Assembly (NCBI GenBank): GCA_040902105.1
Contig: JBBDXW010000019.1
Coordinates: 1-42,252, forward strand
DNA length: 42,252 bases
Reading direction: 5' to 3'
Origin: IDS-8 sp040902105
Lineage (GTDB): Bacteria > Pseudomonadota > Gammaproteobacteria > Steroidobacterales > Woeseiaceae
The notes under the pieces were generated by a model. That model ran no database searches. It was given only the letters and a program-made list of their open reading frames with translations, and was not told the origin of the DNA. The stretch's first letter is position 1. Each line of letters begins with the position of its first letter. A program made the translations under genes and the position numbers. This document shows, in pieces, positions 8,280-16,192 of this stretch.

Positions 8280-9401
8280 ATGCATCGAACGAACACAAGA
8301 AGCCGTCCGCGCGTGTCATCCCATGAGTTGTCCCTGCTCGTCGTACTCGCAGTTTGCGCGGCTGCAACAGCCGGCTGCGGCGACAAGGCGGTCGACGCGA
8401 CAGTCGCCTCGCAGCAGGTCGATGCGCTGTTCGCGCCGTTGACTGCAGGAATTCAGCCGGGCGTCGCGGTCATGGTGATTCACGATGGCGCAATCGTGCA
8501 CGCCGCCGGCTATGGCTATGCCGATCTCGACAATCGCATCCCGATCGATCCCGATTCGGCGTTCAGACTCGCGTCCGTGTCCAAGCAATTTACGGCGATG
8601 GCGATCATGGTTCTGGCCGAGAGCGGCGCCCTGGCCTACGACGATCCGGTCAGCCGTTATCTTCCGCAACTCTCGCCCTACGAAGGGGTAACCATTCGGC
8701 ATCTCATGACCCACACGGGCGGCCTGCCCGAATACTATGAGGTCATCGACACTGCGTCGGGCATGCCGACCAACGCGGACGCGCTGGCGTTGCTCGGCGA
8801 AATGGCAGCAAGCGATTTCGGCCCCGGCGAACGCTACGAATACAGCAATCCGGGTTACGACATGCTGGCGCCGCTCGTCGAGGCCGCGTCCGGAACGGAT
8901 TTCGCAAGTTTCATGCGTGAGCGTGTGTTCCTGCCGGCCGGCATGCAGCATTCGCTGATTTACGATCACACGCGGCCGGTCGTGCCACGACGGGCATTCG
9001 GCTACGAGCCGAACGGCGACGGCTACTCGCTCTTCGACGACGATCCGCTGAACCACATCGTCGGATCGGGCGGCGTGTACTCGACGCTTAAGGATTTCTT
9101 CAGATGGGATCAGGCACTTTATACGGAAATACTCGTAAGTCGCGCGGCGCTCGATGAGGCATTCAAACCGGCGCTCCTGAACAACGGCGAAGCGACGGAC
9201 TATGGCTTCGGCTGGCGGCTGGATGAATACGACGGACGCAGGCGCGTCCGGCACGGGGGCAGCTGGATTGGCTTCAGGACACACTACGCACGCTATCCGG
9301 AGGACCGGTTGTCCATCGTGATCCTGTCGAATCGAGCGGATTTCCGCCCCGACGAATACGTGGATCCGATTACCGATATCTATCTGGAGTCTGCGCGGTA
9401 G
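8280..9401 (+). CDS. Serine hydrolase, class C beta-lactamase / D-aminopeptidase-like, exported
   Basis: The protein has 373 residues. An N-terminal hydrophobic segment (LSLLVVLAVCAAATAGCG) ends in a lipobox-like TAGC, so it is exported and perhaps lipidated. The three motifs of the penicillin-binding fold are present: SVSK with the nucleophile at about residue 99 and lysine 102, YSN at about 188-190, and HGG in RRVRHGGSWIGF near the end. The family covers esterases, D-amino-acid peptidases and beta-lactamases; which applies here is not visible. The last six codons and the TAG stop lie inside the left arm of F3 repeat 9383-9496, so the C-terminal residues LESAR come from a repeat. Confidence 0.9.
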   Translation: MHRTNTRSRPRVSSHELSLLVVLAVCAAATAGCGDKAVDATVASQQVDALFAPLTAGIQPGVAVMVIHDGAIVHAAGYGYADLDNRIPIDPDSAFRLASVSKQFTAMAIMVLAESGALAYDDPVSRYLPQLSPYEGVTIRHLMTHTGGLPEYYEVIDTASGMPTNADALALLGEMAASDFGPGERYEYSNPGYDMLAPLVEAASGTDFASFMRERVFLPAGMQHSLIYDHTRPVVPRRAFGYEPNGDGYSLFDDDPLNHIVGSGGVYSTLKDFFRWDQALYTEILVSRAALDEAFKPALLNNGEATDYGFGWRLDEYDGRRRVRHGGSWIGFRTHYARYPEDRLSIVILSNRADFRPDEYVDPITDIYLESAR

Positions 9402-9496
9402 AAATATTCGTATTCGCACGACTGCAGGGATGCAGGAGTATGGCGAAGCAGGATGCCGGAGCCGAGCAGGCGTATTTCTACCGCGCAGACTCCAGA
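9383..9496. repeat. F3 inverted-repeat element, copy pair 1
   Basis: The 24-nt arms 9383-9406 and 9473-9496 are perfect inverted copies containing GCGCGGTAGAAATA, around 66 nt. The left arm encodes the C-terminus and stop of the serine hydrolase. The right arm, extended to 9453-9493, matches the reverse strand of 24613-24653 at 35 of 41 positions. Both extended copies begin with a start codon and read MPEPSR(R/I)ISTAQT, so they create false N-termini for the genes that follow. The layout is typical of a REP doublet. Confidence 0.85.
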
Positions 9497-9542
9497 CAGC
9501 GACAAACCCTCTCACGAATCGCCGCCGCAACCGGAGACTCGC

Positions 9543-11729
9543 TTGCCGCTCAAAGTTACGGCTCACCCGGAAGTGCGCGAAAGCGTCCTCATCGTTCTTA
9601 TCGTCCTGGTATGTAGTGTGCGTGCAGCCCACGCGCAAGCCGATCCGGCCGACGCAAAGTCCATTGCCGCCGTCTACACGGCAACGCCACCGACACTCGA
9701 CGGCAGACTCGACGACCCGGTCTGGAAAAATGCCGCGATAGTGGACGATCTGCACATGGTGGTGCCGGATGCGTACGCGGCGCCGTCCGAGCATTCGCTG
9801 ATCCGCGTTCTGTACGGAAAGGACGCCTTGTATTTTGCGGCGCGGTTCGACGACAGCGAACCGGGGAAAGTCACCGCGATGGTCTTGCGCCAGGGAGATG
9901 TGTCGTACGGCGAGGATGGCTTCTCGATCATCCTCGATCCGTTCAATCAGAAACGGAACGGCTACGTGTTCGACATCAACCCCAACGGCGTGCGCAGCCA
10001 GGGGCTCTATACGAACGTGACCGAGCAGAACTGGAACTGGCAGGGCATCTGGCAGGGCGCAACAAGGCGGGACGGCGAGGGCTGGGCTGCCGAGGTTGCA
10101 ATTCCATTCAAGAGCCTGTCGTTCGACCCCGCGAACGAGACGTGGGGCCTCAACTTTACCCGTTGGCTCGGGCGCAGAAATGAGCGTTTCGGCTGGGTAT
10201 CGCACAACCAGGAGCAGAATCCGGCCAGGTCGGGTGAGTTCACGGGTCTCCGCGGAATCGAACAGGGCGCAGGTATCGACGTGGTGCCCGGGTTTCGCGT
10301 CGGCGAAACGCGCGACTATGCCGGCGACCGGACGGATAGCTTCGCAGAACCGTCCATCGATGTGTTCTACAAGCTGACGCCTGCGTTGACTGCGGCGCTT
10401 ACGGTCAATACCGATTTTTCCGGCACCACGGTCGATACCCGCGAGATCAACCTCACGCGGTTCGACCTGTTCTTTCCGGAGCAACGCAAGTTCTTTCTGC
10501 AGGACGCCGACATCTTCGAGTTCGGCCGCATCGAGGATGAGGGCGCCAAACCGTTTTTTTCGCGCCGCATTGGCCTGAGCGATGCCGGTGAACCCATCGC
10601 GATCGACGTTGGCGCCAAACTGACGGGGCGGATCGGGCGCTTCGATATCGGCGTTCTCAATATAGCCCAGGAATCTGCAATGGGGCCGGGGTCGAACAAC
10701 CTCTTCGCCGGCCGCGTTGCGGGGAATGTCCTGCGCGAGTCGAGTCTGGGCATAATCGTAACGAACGGCGATCCGGCCTCGGAGCGGGACAACACGCTCC
10801 TGGGTATCGATTTCCGCTATCTGAATACGCGCATAGGTCCAAATCGTACGATCGTCGGTTCAGCGTGGTATCAGCGAAGCGATACGGACGGCCTGCACGG
10901 CGATGCCGAAGCGTTCGGTATCGACCTCGAACTTCCGGGCCGCGACGGCTGGGATGCGGAATTGGGATGGAAGGAGATACAGGAGAATTATTATCCAGCG
11001 CTCGGTTTCGTCAACCGGACCGACGTGCGGGAGTACGAACTCGAGCTGGGTTACACGTGGCGGCCGGTGCAGCGGCGGCTGCGGGCGATAAGGAGCGGCG
11101 TTGAGGTATGGCATGTGGAAACCTTGAGCGGCCAGCTCGAGAGCGAGGAAATCACTCTCACCGTTGTCGAACTCGAGAATCATGCAGCGGATTACCTGAC
11201 GTTCGACTATTCCAGGAGCCGGGAGCACCTGGTGGACCCGTTCGAGATTTCCGACGGCGTTGTCATTCCTGCCGGCGACTACCTGTTCGACAGCTTCTGC
11301 GTCAACCTCACGACCGGCGAGCACCGCGCTCTCGCCGGTGAAACGTTCGTCTGCGACGGCGACTTCTACGATGGTGAGATGCGCGCTGCGGGCACTGTGA
11401 TGACCTGGAGGCCGAGCCCGCACCTGCGACTCGGCGCCGGGTTTGAATGGAACGACATCGACCTGCCGCACGGTGCTTTCATAACGCGCCTGGCCAGCTT
11501 GCGCGCGGACATCGCGTTCACGGCGACCTGGTATTGGGAGAACTTTCTGCAATACGACAACGTTTCAGAGTCGATCGGCGTGAACAGCATCCTGCGCTGG
11601 ATCCCGGAGGCCGGGAGAGAGACTGTCGTGGTACTGAATCGTCAGCTGGAAGACCCTGATCGCAATAACAGGTTCAATTCGCTGTACGGCGAACTGACCT
11701 TGAAGCTGGGCTATACCTTTCGCTTTTGA
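9543..11729 (+). CDS. CBM9-like / DUF5916 outer-membrane barrel protein
   Basis: The open frame runs from ATG 9453, but its first 14 residues come from an F3 repeat. A TTG at 9543 preceded by CGGAG gives a clean signal peptide (VLIVLIVLVCSVRAAHAQA) and 728 residues. After it comes a carbohydrate-binding family 9-like domain with TPPTLDGRLDDPVWKNA, ALYFAARFDDSEP and WAAEVAIPFKSLSF. The rest is the DUF5916 barrel with FFPEQRKFFLQDADIFEFG, ending in the aromatic terminus KLGYTFRF. Such proteins sit in the outer membrane or periplasm of degraders and often lie near hydrolases and TonB receptors. Their exact role is unknown. Confidence 0.85.
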   Translation: MPLKVTAHPEVRESVLIVLIVLVCSVRAAHAQADPADAKSIAAVYTATPPTLDGRLDDPVWKNAAIVDDLHMVVPDAYAAPSEHSLIRVLYGKDALYFAARFDDSEPGKVTAMVLRQGDVSYGEDGFSIILDPFNQKRNGYVFDINPNGVRSQGLYTNVTEQNWNWQGIWQGATRRDGEGWAAEVAIPFKSLSFDPANETWGLNFTRWLGRRNERFGWVSHNQEQNPARSGEFTGLRGIEQGAGIDVVPGFRVGETRDYAGDRTDSFAEPSIDVFYKLTPALTAALTVNTDFSGTTVDTREINLTRFDLFFPEQRKFFLQDADIFEFGRIEDEGAKPFFSRRIGLSDAGEPIAIDVGAKLTGRIGRFDIGVLNIAQESAMGPGSNNLFAGRVAGNVLRESSLGIIVTNGDPASERDNTLLGIDFRYLNTRIGPNRTIVGSAWYQRSDTDGLHGDAEAFGIDLELPGRDGWDAELGWKEIQENYYPALGFVNRTDVREYELELGYTWRPVQRRLRAIRSGVEVWHVETLSGQLESEEITLTVVELENHAADYLTFDYSRSREHLVDPFEISDGVVIPAGDYLFDSFCVNLTTGEHRALAGETFVCDGDFYDGEMRAAGTVMTWRPSPHLRLGAGFEWNDIDLPHGAFITRLASLRADIAFTATWYWENFLQYDNVSESIGVNSILRWIPEAGRETVVVLNRQLEDPDRNNRFNSLYGELTLKLGYTFRF

Positions 11730-11772
11730 CCTGTAGCGATGCGTGACTGTCGAGCGGGGCACCAGGGAAATC

Positions 11773-11880
11773 ATTCGTTCGTCGCTGGCACAAGCAGGAG
11801 TGTCGTTCGGGGGTGTTCCACAGAGCGGGTTCGCGTAGCGGTGTTTGAACGATTGGAATATCCCCGGACGGGACTCCTGC
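11773..11880. repeat. F4 REP-like hairpin, copy 1
   Basis: The arms 11794-11820 and 11854-11880 are inverted copies matching at 22 of 27 positions. The stretch 11773-11835 matches 34254-34316 at about 75 percent, and is closer still to the reverse strand of 37010-37072. The shared parts are TTCGTTCGTC, GGCAC(A/G)AGCA(G/A)GAGT and GGGGGTGTTCCAC. It lies between the stops of the barrel protein and the convergent cyanophycinase-like gene. I found no open frame of interest in the remaining gap. Confidence 0.75.
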
Positions 11881-11947
11881 ATCGTCAAAAGTCATCTGCG
11901 CACAGACTTGCGCGGAGGCTCCCTACGGAAGTTCGGTTGCTTCAGGG

Positions 11948-12976
11948 TCAATAGATATCGCCGCGAGAGGACGACAGGACACCGTCTTCTGCGCTCAGGG
12001 TATAGGCCAGGCCTTCGTGACCGCTCCACTTGACGACGTTGAATGTCGCGCCCGGGCCGATGCGGTACACATCGACGTCGCGAAAAGTCAACGGAACGCC
12101 CTGTTCGCAGACATCCGGCGCGTGTCGTGAACGCAGGAAATAAACGAATGGCGTCTCGTGATCGCCGGTGGCAAAGACCTGTGCTTCGCCGGTCGCAGGA
12201 TCGACGTGCAGAGAGGTTTCGCGGTCGGCTGCAACTGCACGGGCGTCTTTCGTCCATCCGTCGTGCAGGATCCGCGCGAGCAGCGCCACAGTACGACCGA
12301 TACGGTTCCGTTCCTGCAAGTGCTGGTCGGTAATCACGCCTTCGAGAGTCGGGAGCGCCAGGAAATCTTTGGCAAGCGTCACGTCGTCGTGGAACGGATT
12401 CGCCAGGGCCGTTTCCGCGGTCAGGCTCTCATCGCTCATTGCGGAATAGGCGAACTCACCGAGTATCGCCATTCCGGCGCTGGTGCCTCCGACCGGCGCG
12501 GGCTTTGCTGCCACGTAGTTGATTGCCTCTTCGACGGCGGTATCTTTCCAGAACCGCACATAGCGCGACTGATCGCCCCCGGCAATGAACAATGCTTCGG
12601 CATTGCGGATTGTGTCGATGACGAACGGGTCCGATGCAGCTTCCCGCCCGTCGAAAACCAGCGTCTCGACCGAATCGCAGTTGCACATTTCAAAGACATA
12701 GCGATTGTAATCGTCGCCGCCCGATGCGCGCAGCACGACAAAGTCGCCGCCCCCACCGTGCGCGGCCATGCGGACATAGTTTTCGTCCACATCACTGCCA
12801 CCACCCTGCAGCACCAGCAACCCGGTCGTCGGCGTCACGACGTCAGCCGCATTGCCCGTCACGAAATGCCGGTACGCCGGCTCTGCCGCCGCCATCCCGG
12901 CGAACAACAGGAACAACAGGAACAACAGGACAGCCATGAACGCCGGCACCCCGCGCGCGAGACGAATTGAACGCAT
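11948..12976 (-). CDS. Cyanophycinase-like peptidase, family S51, exported
   Basis: The start is placed at the ATG at 12976 (MRSIRLARG), giving 342 residues and a signal peptide ending near GMAAAEP. The S51 fold is shown by LLVLQGGGSDVD, ALFIAGGDQSRYVRFW and the nucleophile elbow GGTSAGMAILGE with serine near residue 166, followed by TDQHLQERNRIGRTV, which resembles the DQH-x-x-R-x-R-x-GR motif of cyanophycinases. These enzymes cut cyanophycin to beta-Asp-Arg dipeptides; export would fit use of external polymer. True cyanophycin specificity is an inference. The h-region of the signal peptide is encoded by a 9-bp tandem repeat at 12902-12928. Confidence 0.85.
   Translation of the reverse strand: MRSIRLARGVPAFMAVLLFLLFLLFAGMAAAEPAYRHFVTGNAADVVTPTTGLLVLQGGGSDVDENYVRMAAHGGGGDFVVLRASGGDDYNRYVFEMCNCDSVETLVFDGREAASDPFVIDTIRNAEALFIAGGDQSRYVRFWKDTAVEEAINYVAAKPAPVGGTSAGMAILGEFAYSAMSDESLTAETALANPFHDDVTLAKDFLALPTLEGVITDQHLQERNRIGRTVALLARILHDGWTKDARAVAADRETSLHVDPATGEAQVFATGDHETPFVYFLRSRHAPDVCEQGVPLTFRDVDVYRIGPGATFNVVKWSGHEGLAYTLSAEDGVLSSSRGDIY
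12902..12928 (+). repeat. 9-bp tandem repeat in a signal-peptide coding region
   Basis: Three perfect copies of GAACAACAG lie end to end, with partial copies on both sides. On the coding (minus) strand they encode the repeating LLF units of the hydrophobic core of the cyanophycinase-like signal peptide. Gain or loss of one copy would change the core by three residues without a frameshift. Confidence 0.9.
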
Positions 12977-13145
12977 GTTCTGCCCAGGTTTTGCGAGTCG
13001 CAATGAGCCGCCTGCACTTCAGCTTTTCCGTCACCTTAAAGAATCCCGCCCCGTCCTGACCGCGAAAGGCTCACCATATGAACCGCACGTGATTTTGTCG
13101 CCCCCCAGGACGACGATGCCCCGTCAATTGGGCGTTGAATTGGGC

Positions 13146-13255
13146 GTCAATTGGGGACACCCATCAATTTGGGGGCGTCAATTGGGGACACCCATCAAAG
13201 GGCGCCAATTGGGGACAGCCATTAAAATCGCCAATTGGGGACAGCCATTAAAATC
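13146..13255 (+). repeat. F2 repeat island A, directly before a start codon
   Basis: Two copies of CAATTGGGGACACCCATCAA occur at 13148-13167 and 13179-13198 (period 31). Two copies of a 26-bp unit containing CAATTGGGGACAGCCATTAA occur at 13204-13229 and 13230-13255. The last unit ends one base before the ATG of the CocE/NonD hydrolase at 13257. The core GGGACA(C/G)CCA is shared with islands at 17585, 18977 and 23612. Confidence 0.9.
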
Positions 13256-13256
13256 G

Positions 13257-15098
13257 ATGAGAAGAATCAGTAGCACGCCCAGGAGCGTCCCGACCGCGAT
13301 TCTGCTTGCGGCACTGGCCGCTTGCGCCGGCTCCCTGTCGACAGCCGCCGCGACTGCCCACGACCGCGAAAACCGGGACACCCACGAAAACCCGACGAAA
13401 CCCGGTAAGCCCACCGAACCTGTCACCGAGACCGACCTTGCGGTCCAAATGCGCGATGGCGTGGTCCTTCGCGCCGATGCCTTCCGGCCGGACGGCGACG
13501 GACCGTTCCCGGTGCTGGTTTACCGCACGCCCTATGGAAAACACGCTGCAACCGAATCCTACGACACGCACCTCAAGGCCGTTGCGCGCGGTTATGTGGT
13601 CATTCTGCAGGACGTGCGTGGACGGTATATGTCGGAGGGCGAGTTCAATCCTTACCGGAATGAAGGCCGCGATGGCTACGACACTATCGAATGGGCAGCG
13701 GCACAAAGCTGGTCCAACGGCGCCGTCGGGACATACGGTTTGTCGTACCCCGGCGCAGTTCAGTGGCTCGCCGCAATGGAATCGCCGCCTCACCTGAAGG
13801 CGATGGTGCCGGCAATGACATTTTCTTCGCCACGGCACTTTTTCTATACGAACGGCATTTTCGATCTGTCGTGGCTGCCATGGATCTACCAGAACGTTGC
13901 TCCTGACAGGCGCATTCGCCAGGGCCTTCCGGGAATTACCACCGCGGAGGAGGCGCGCCGGACATGGCTTGGCGTAGCGCAGAAATACCGCTCCTGGCTG
14001 CCCCTCCGGGAATTGCCGTACCTGCGGAAGGAAGCGCCATATTACTTCGAATGGCTCGCACACCCACCGGAAAGTGCCTGGTGGGACTGGGCAGAGCTTC
14101 GCGGCCGCTATGCGCGTGTTGATGCGGCGGTGCTGAATCTGAGCGGCTGGTTCGACGAGGCGTACGGACCCGAGGGCGCGGTGACGAACTTCACCGGCCT
14201 CAAGGCTGCGCGCAACGAAGACGCACGCACGCATCTCGTGCTCGGGCCGTGGATGCACGGCGTTTACGCTACGATGTCACAGCGCGCGGGTGACATCGAT
14301 TTCGGGCCCGCGGCGACTATTGCCTACGACGACGTCATCCTCGATTTCTTTGACCACTATTTGCGCGGTATCGATAATGATTACAAAACAGCGCCGGCCG
14401 TTCGGTACTTTGTCATGGGAGAGAATCGCTGGCGCACAGCGTCGAAATGGCCCCCCGACGATGCCGTTCCCAAAACAATATATCTGCAGGGTACGGACGC
14501 ACTGGACTTACGCTTGTCCCACGCCACCGCAACGAGCAGTACGCAATCCTCGGTGTTTGTCGCCGAACCCGGTAACCCTGTGGTCGATCCGCATGACACC
14601 TTCGGCGCACACGATTATCAACAGCTCACCGCGCGCACGGACCTGTTGACCTTCGATACTGAGCCGCTTCGCGAGAACCTGACAATCGCCGGCGCAATTT
14701 CCGCTGTCGTCCATGCTTCCTGCGACTGCAGGGACTTCGACCTGTGGGTCCGCGTGCAGGATGTCTGGCCCGACGGGCGCGCAATGAACCTCATGAGTCC
14801 TGGCAATGACGTAATACGCGCGAGCTACCGGGTCCCGCAGGCCGGCCGCCAATTGCTCGAGCCGGGAAGGATCTACGAATTGCGTTTGTCGAAGCTCCTT
14901 ACAGCCAACCGGTTTGCGAAAGGACACCGCCTGCGGGTGCAGATTTCCGCATCATTCGCACCGCATTTTTCACCGAATCTGCAGACTGGTGAATCGGAGA
15001 TTGTTTCAGCCGAATCCCGACCAGCGACGATCACGATGCATCACGACAGCGAACATAGATCGCGACTCGTCATGCCGGTGCTGCGTCCCGGGCGTTAA
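13257..15098 (+). CDS. CocE/NonD family hydrolase (X-Pro dipeptidyl-peptidase-like), lipoprotein
   Basis: The open frame extends back to 12852, but that part only reads through the cyanophycinase 5' end and the F2 island. The ATG at 13257 gives 613 residues and a lipoprotein signal (AILLAALAACAG, cysteine at about 23), so it is probably anchored in a membrane. The alpha/beta-hydrolase domain carries PVLVYRTPYGK, ILQDVRGRYMSEGEF and the nucleophile elbow GTYGLSYPG with serine near residue 163. It is followed by a cap and the C-terminal jelly-roll domain of the family (RASYRVPQAGRQLLEPG, GHRLRVQISASFAPHF). Members cleave Xaa-Pro peptides, cocaine-like esters or acyl side chains of beta-lactams; the substrate is not evident. 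A paralogue lies at 37078-39159. The leader before the start is entirely repeat sequence, with no clear ribosome binding site. Confidence 0.9.
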   Translation: MRRISSTPRSVPTAILLAALAACAGSLSTAAATAHDRENRDTHENPTKPGKPTEPVTETDLAVQMRDGVVLRADAFRPDGDGPFPVLVYRTPYGKHAATESYDTHLKAVARGYVVILQDVRGRYMSEGEFNPYRNEGRDGYDTIEWAAAQSWSNGAVGTYGLSYPGAVQWLAAMESPPHLKAMVPAMTFSSPRHFFYTNGIFDLSWLPWIYQNVAPDRRIRQGLPGITTAEEARRTWLGVAQKYRSWLPLRELPYLRKEAPYYFEWLAHPPESAWWDWAELRGRYARVDAAVLNLSGWFDEAYGPEGAVTNFTGLKAARNEDARTHLVLGPWMHGVYATMSQRAGDIDFGPAATIAYDDVILDFFDHYLRGIDNDYKTAPAVRYFVMGENRWRTASKWPPDDAVPKTIYLQGTDALDLRLSHATATSSTQSSVFVAEPGNPVVDPHDTFGAHDYQQLTARTDLLTFDTEPLRENLTIAGAISAVVHASCDCRDFDLWVRVQDVWPDGRAMNLMSPGNDVIRASYRVPQAGRQLLEPGRIYELRLSKLLTANRFAKGHRLRVQISASFAPHFSPNLQTGESEIVSAESRPATITMHHDSEHRSRLVMPVLRPGR

Positions 15099-15114
15099 TC
15101 CCGCCCCGGAGATG

Positions 15115-15567
15115 TCATCGCCGGCCGTGCGGTTCATTGCCGTCCCGATCGGCCAAGCGCAAGCTCACGTAACATACCGCGAGCGCGATCGAGCTGAACA
15201 GCGTGGTCGCAGCCGGCACGTGTTCCTGCCATGGTCGCAGGTCGCCGGTATGGTGCTGGATCAGAATGAAGGATAGTTCGGCGATCAGAACCAGAGCATT
15301 GGCCGCGAAAACCGCAAACAGGAGCCAGCCGGGCAGGCCGTTCCAGAACGTCCTGAAGGCGCCCTTATAACCGTGTCGCCGAACCAGCATCCCGAAACAC
15401 CAGATGACGACCGCAACAGCAAGCGGAATCAGGACTGTTTGCAGGATGATGAGATCGCGTAGGTCGGCTCCTTCCGAACCGACGAATGCTGCCATCATGG
15501 AAACGAAACTGCTGATCAGCGTGACAGCGAACACGACCGTTAGCCATTTGAAGAGGAACGCTCTCAT
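15115..15567 (-). CDS. Four-helix integral membrane protein of unknown function
   Basis: The ATG at 15567 gives 150 residues. Four hydrophobic segments are visible: WLTVVFAVTLISSFVSMMAA, LIILQTVLIPLAVAVVIW, WLLFAVFAANALVLIAELSF and FSSIALAVCYVSLRL. I do not recognise the family. It starts 16 nt after the stop of the DUF2909-like gene on the same strand and probably shares its transcript. Its 3' end faces the CocE/NonD hydrolase 16 nt away. Confidence 0.75.
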   Translation of the reverse strand: MRAFLFKWLTVVFAVTLISSFVSMMAAFVGSEGADLRDLIILQTVLIPLAVAVVIWCFGMLVRRHGYKGAFRTFWNGLPGWLLFAVFAANALVLIAELSFILIQHHTGDLRPWQEHVPAATTLFSSIALAVCYVSLRLADRDGNEPHGRR

Positions 15568-15583
15568 GTGCGCGTCGCGAGCG

Positions 15584-15769
15584 TTATTCGAGCAAGTCGA
15601 ATTTCCAGGAAACCAGAAGCAGTACAATGAGGAGTGCGGATAAGCCAACGCGCCACGCCAATGCCCTGGTCACCTTCGCCGGGTCGCTGTTGCGCGAAGT
15701 CATGTGAAACAACGCAGAACCCAGGCTGAAAATTACCGCGATGAAGACGAGGCCGATCAGAATTTTCAC
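15584..15769 (-). CDS. Small two-helix membrane protein, DUF2909-like
   Basis: The GTG at 15769 gives 61 residues (VKILIGLVFIAVIFSLGSAL) with two transmembrane helices around a short basic loop (DPAKVTRALAWR). The length and the pattern KILI...SLGSALF...RALAWRVGLS fit the DUF2909 family, which is often found near cytochrome oxidase assembly genes; none is visible here. The longer open frame extending to 16078 is not the gene, because the DNA upstream is antiporter debris in another frame. The GTG overlaps the stop of that debris as GTGA. Confidence 0.75.
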   Translation of the reverse strand: MKILIGLVFIAVIFSLGSALFHMTSRNSDPAKVTRALAWRVGLSALLIVLLLVSWKFDLLE

Positions 15770-16003
15770 GATGAAACTGTGGTCGTGCCGCTGACGGGAG
15801 GTGTGTGAAGGCCAAGAATTGCGCCTGAGGTTGGCACCCCTGGGAATACCGGTAACCCCTGGCTCATCGCGATCGGGACGGCAATTGGAATCATGCTGGC
15901 AAAGGTACCCCAGCTCGAGCCATTTGAGAACGCGATAGATGGCGAGGTGAGAATTAATCAGTGGAGCAGGCAGGACGACCCGTGTTGTTTTCGCCAACCA
16001 GTT
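15766..16003 (-). pseudogene. Decayed NhaC-type Na+/H+ antiporter fragment
   Basis: On the minus strand one frame reads IAFSNGSSWGTFASMIPIAV, then PTSGAILGLHTPPVSGTTTVSS and a stop. This follows the conserved NhaC segment with its GSSWGTF turn and the later SGAIFGDHCSPISDTT motif, in which the D, C and D positions have changed here. The preceding residues NWLAKTTRVVLPAPLI are in a different frame, so a frameshift separates the two pieces. No start or full-length domain remains. An intact NhaC of a different subgroup lies at 26832-28292, so this is not a recent copy of it. Confidence 0.65.
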
Positions 16004-16192
16004 CCGCAAACCAGTTCCGCGACATGCCCCCGGGTACACACATCTAACCGGGCGATGCCCGAGGACCGGGAACGCCACCTGAAACCGGTCGGGCTCGACT
16101 TGGTTCGATCCGGAATCTGCCGTGTCGGATTAGTGGTCCGCGTCTTTCCTTGTTATTCTCCCAGTGGTGGACGACCTACTCGGAGTTAGAAA

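Noticed and set aside
8316..10484. A 722-codon open frame on the minus strand
   Set aside because: It lies antisense to the serine hydrolase and the DUF5916 barrel protein, both with clear family motifs. Its translation has no domain pattern and reflects the codon bias of GC-rich DNA.
13146..13255. Regularly spaced repeats considered as a CRISPR array
   Set aside because: Units are short, few and of changing period, the intervals are not unique spacers of constant length, and no cas gene is present in the window.
12852..13256. N-terminal extension of the first CocE/NonD hydrolase frame
   Set aside because: It runs antisense through the cyanophycinase-like signal peptide and in frame through tandem repeats, whereas a proper lipoprotein signal begins at 13257.
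15893..16189. A 98-codon plus-strand frame upstream of the cytochrome c' gene
   Set aside because: It has no ribosome binding site or domain and lies opposite the recognisable NhaC remnant.
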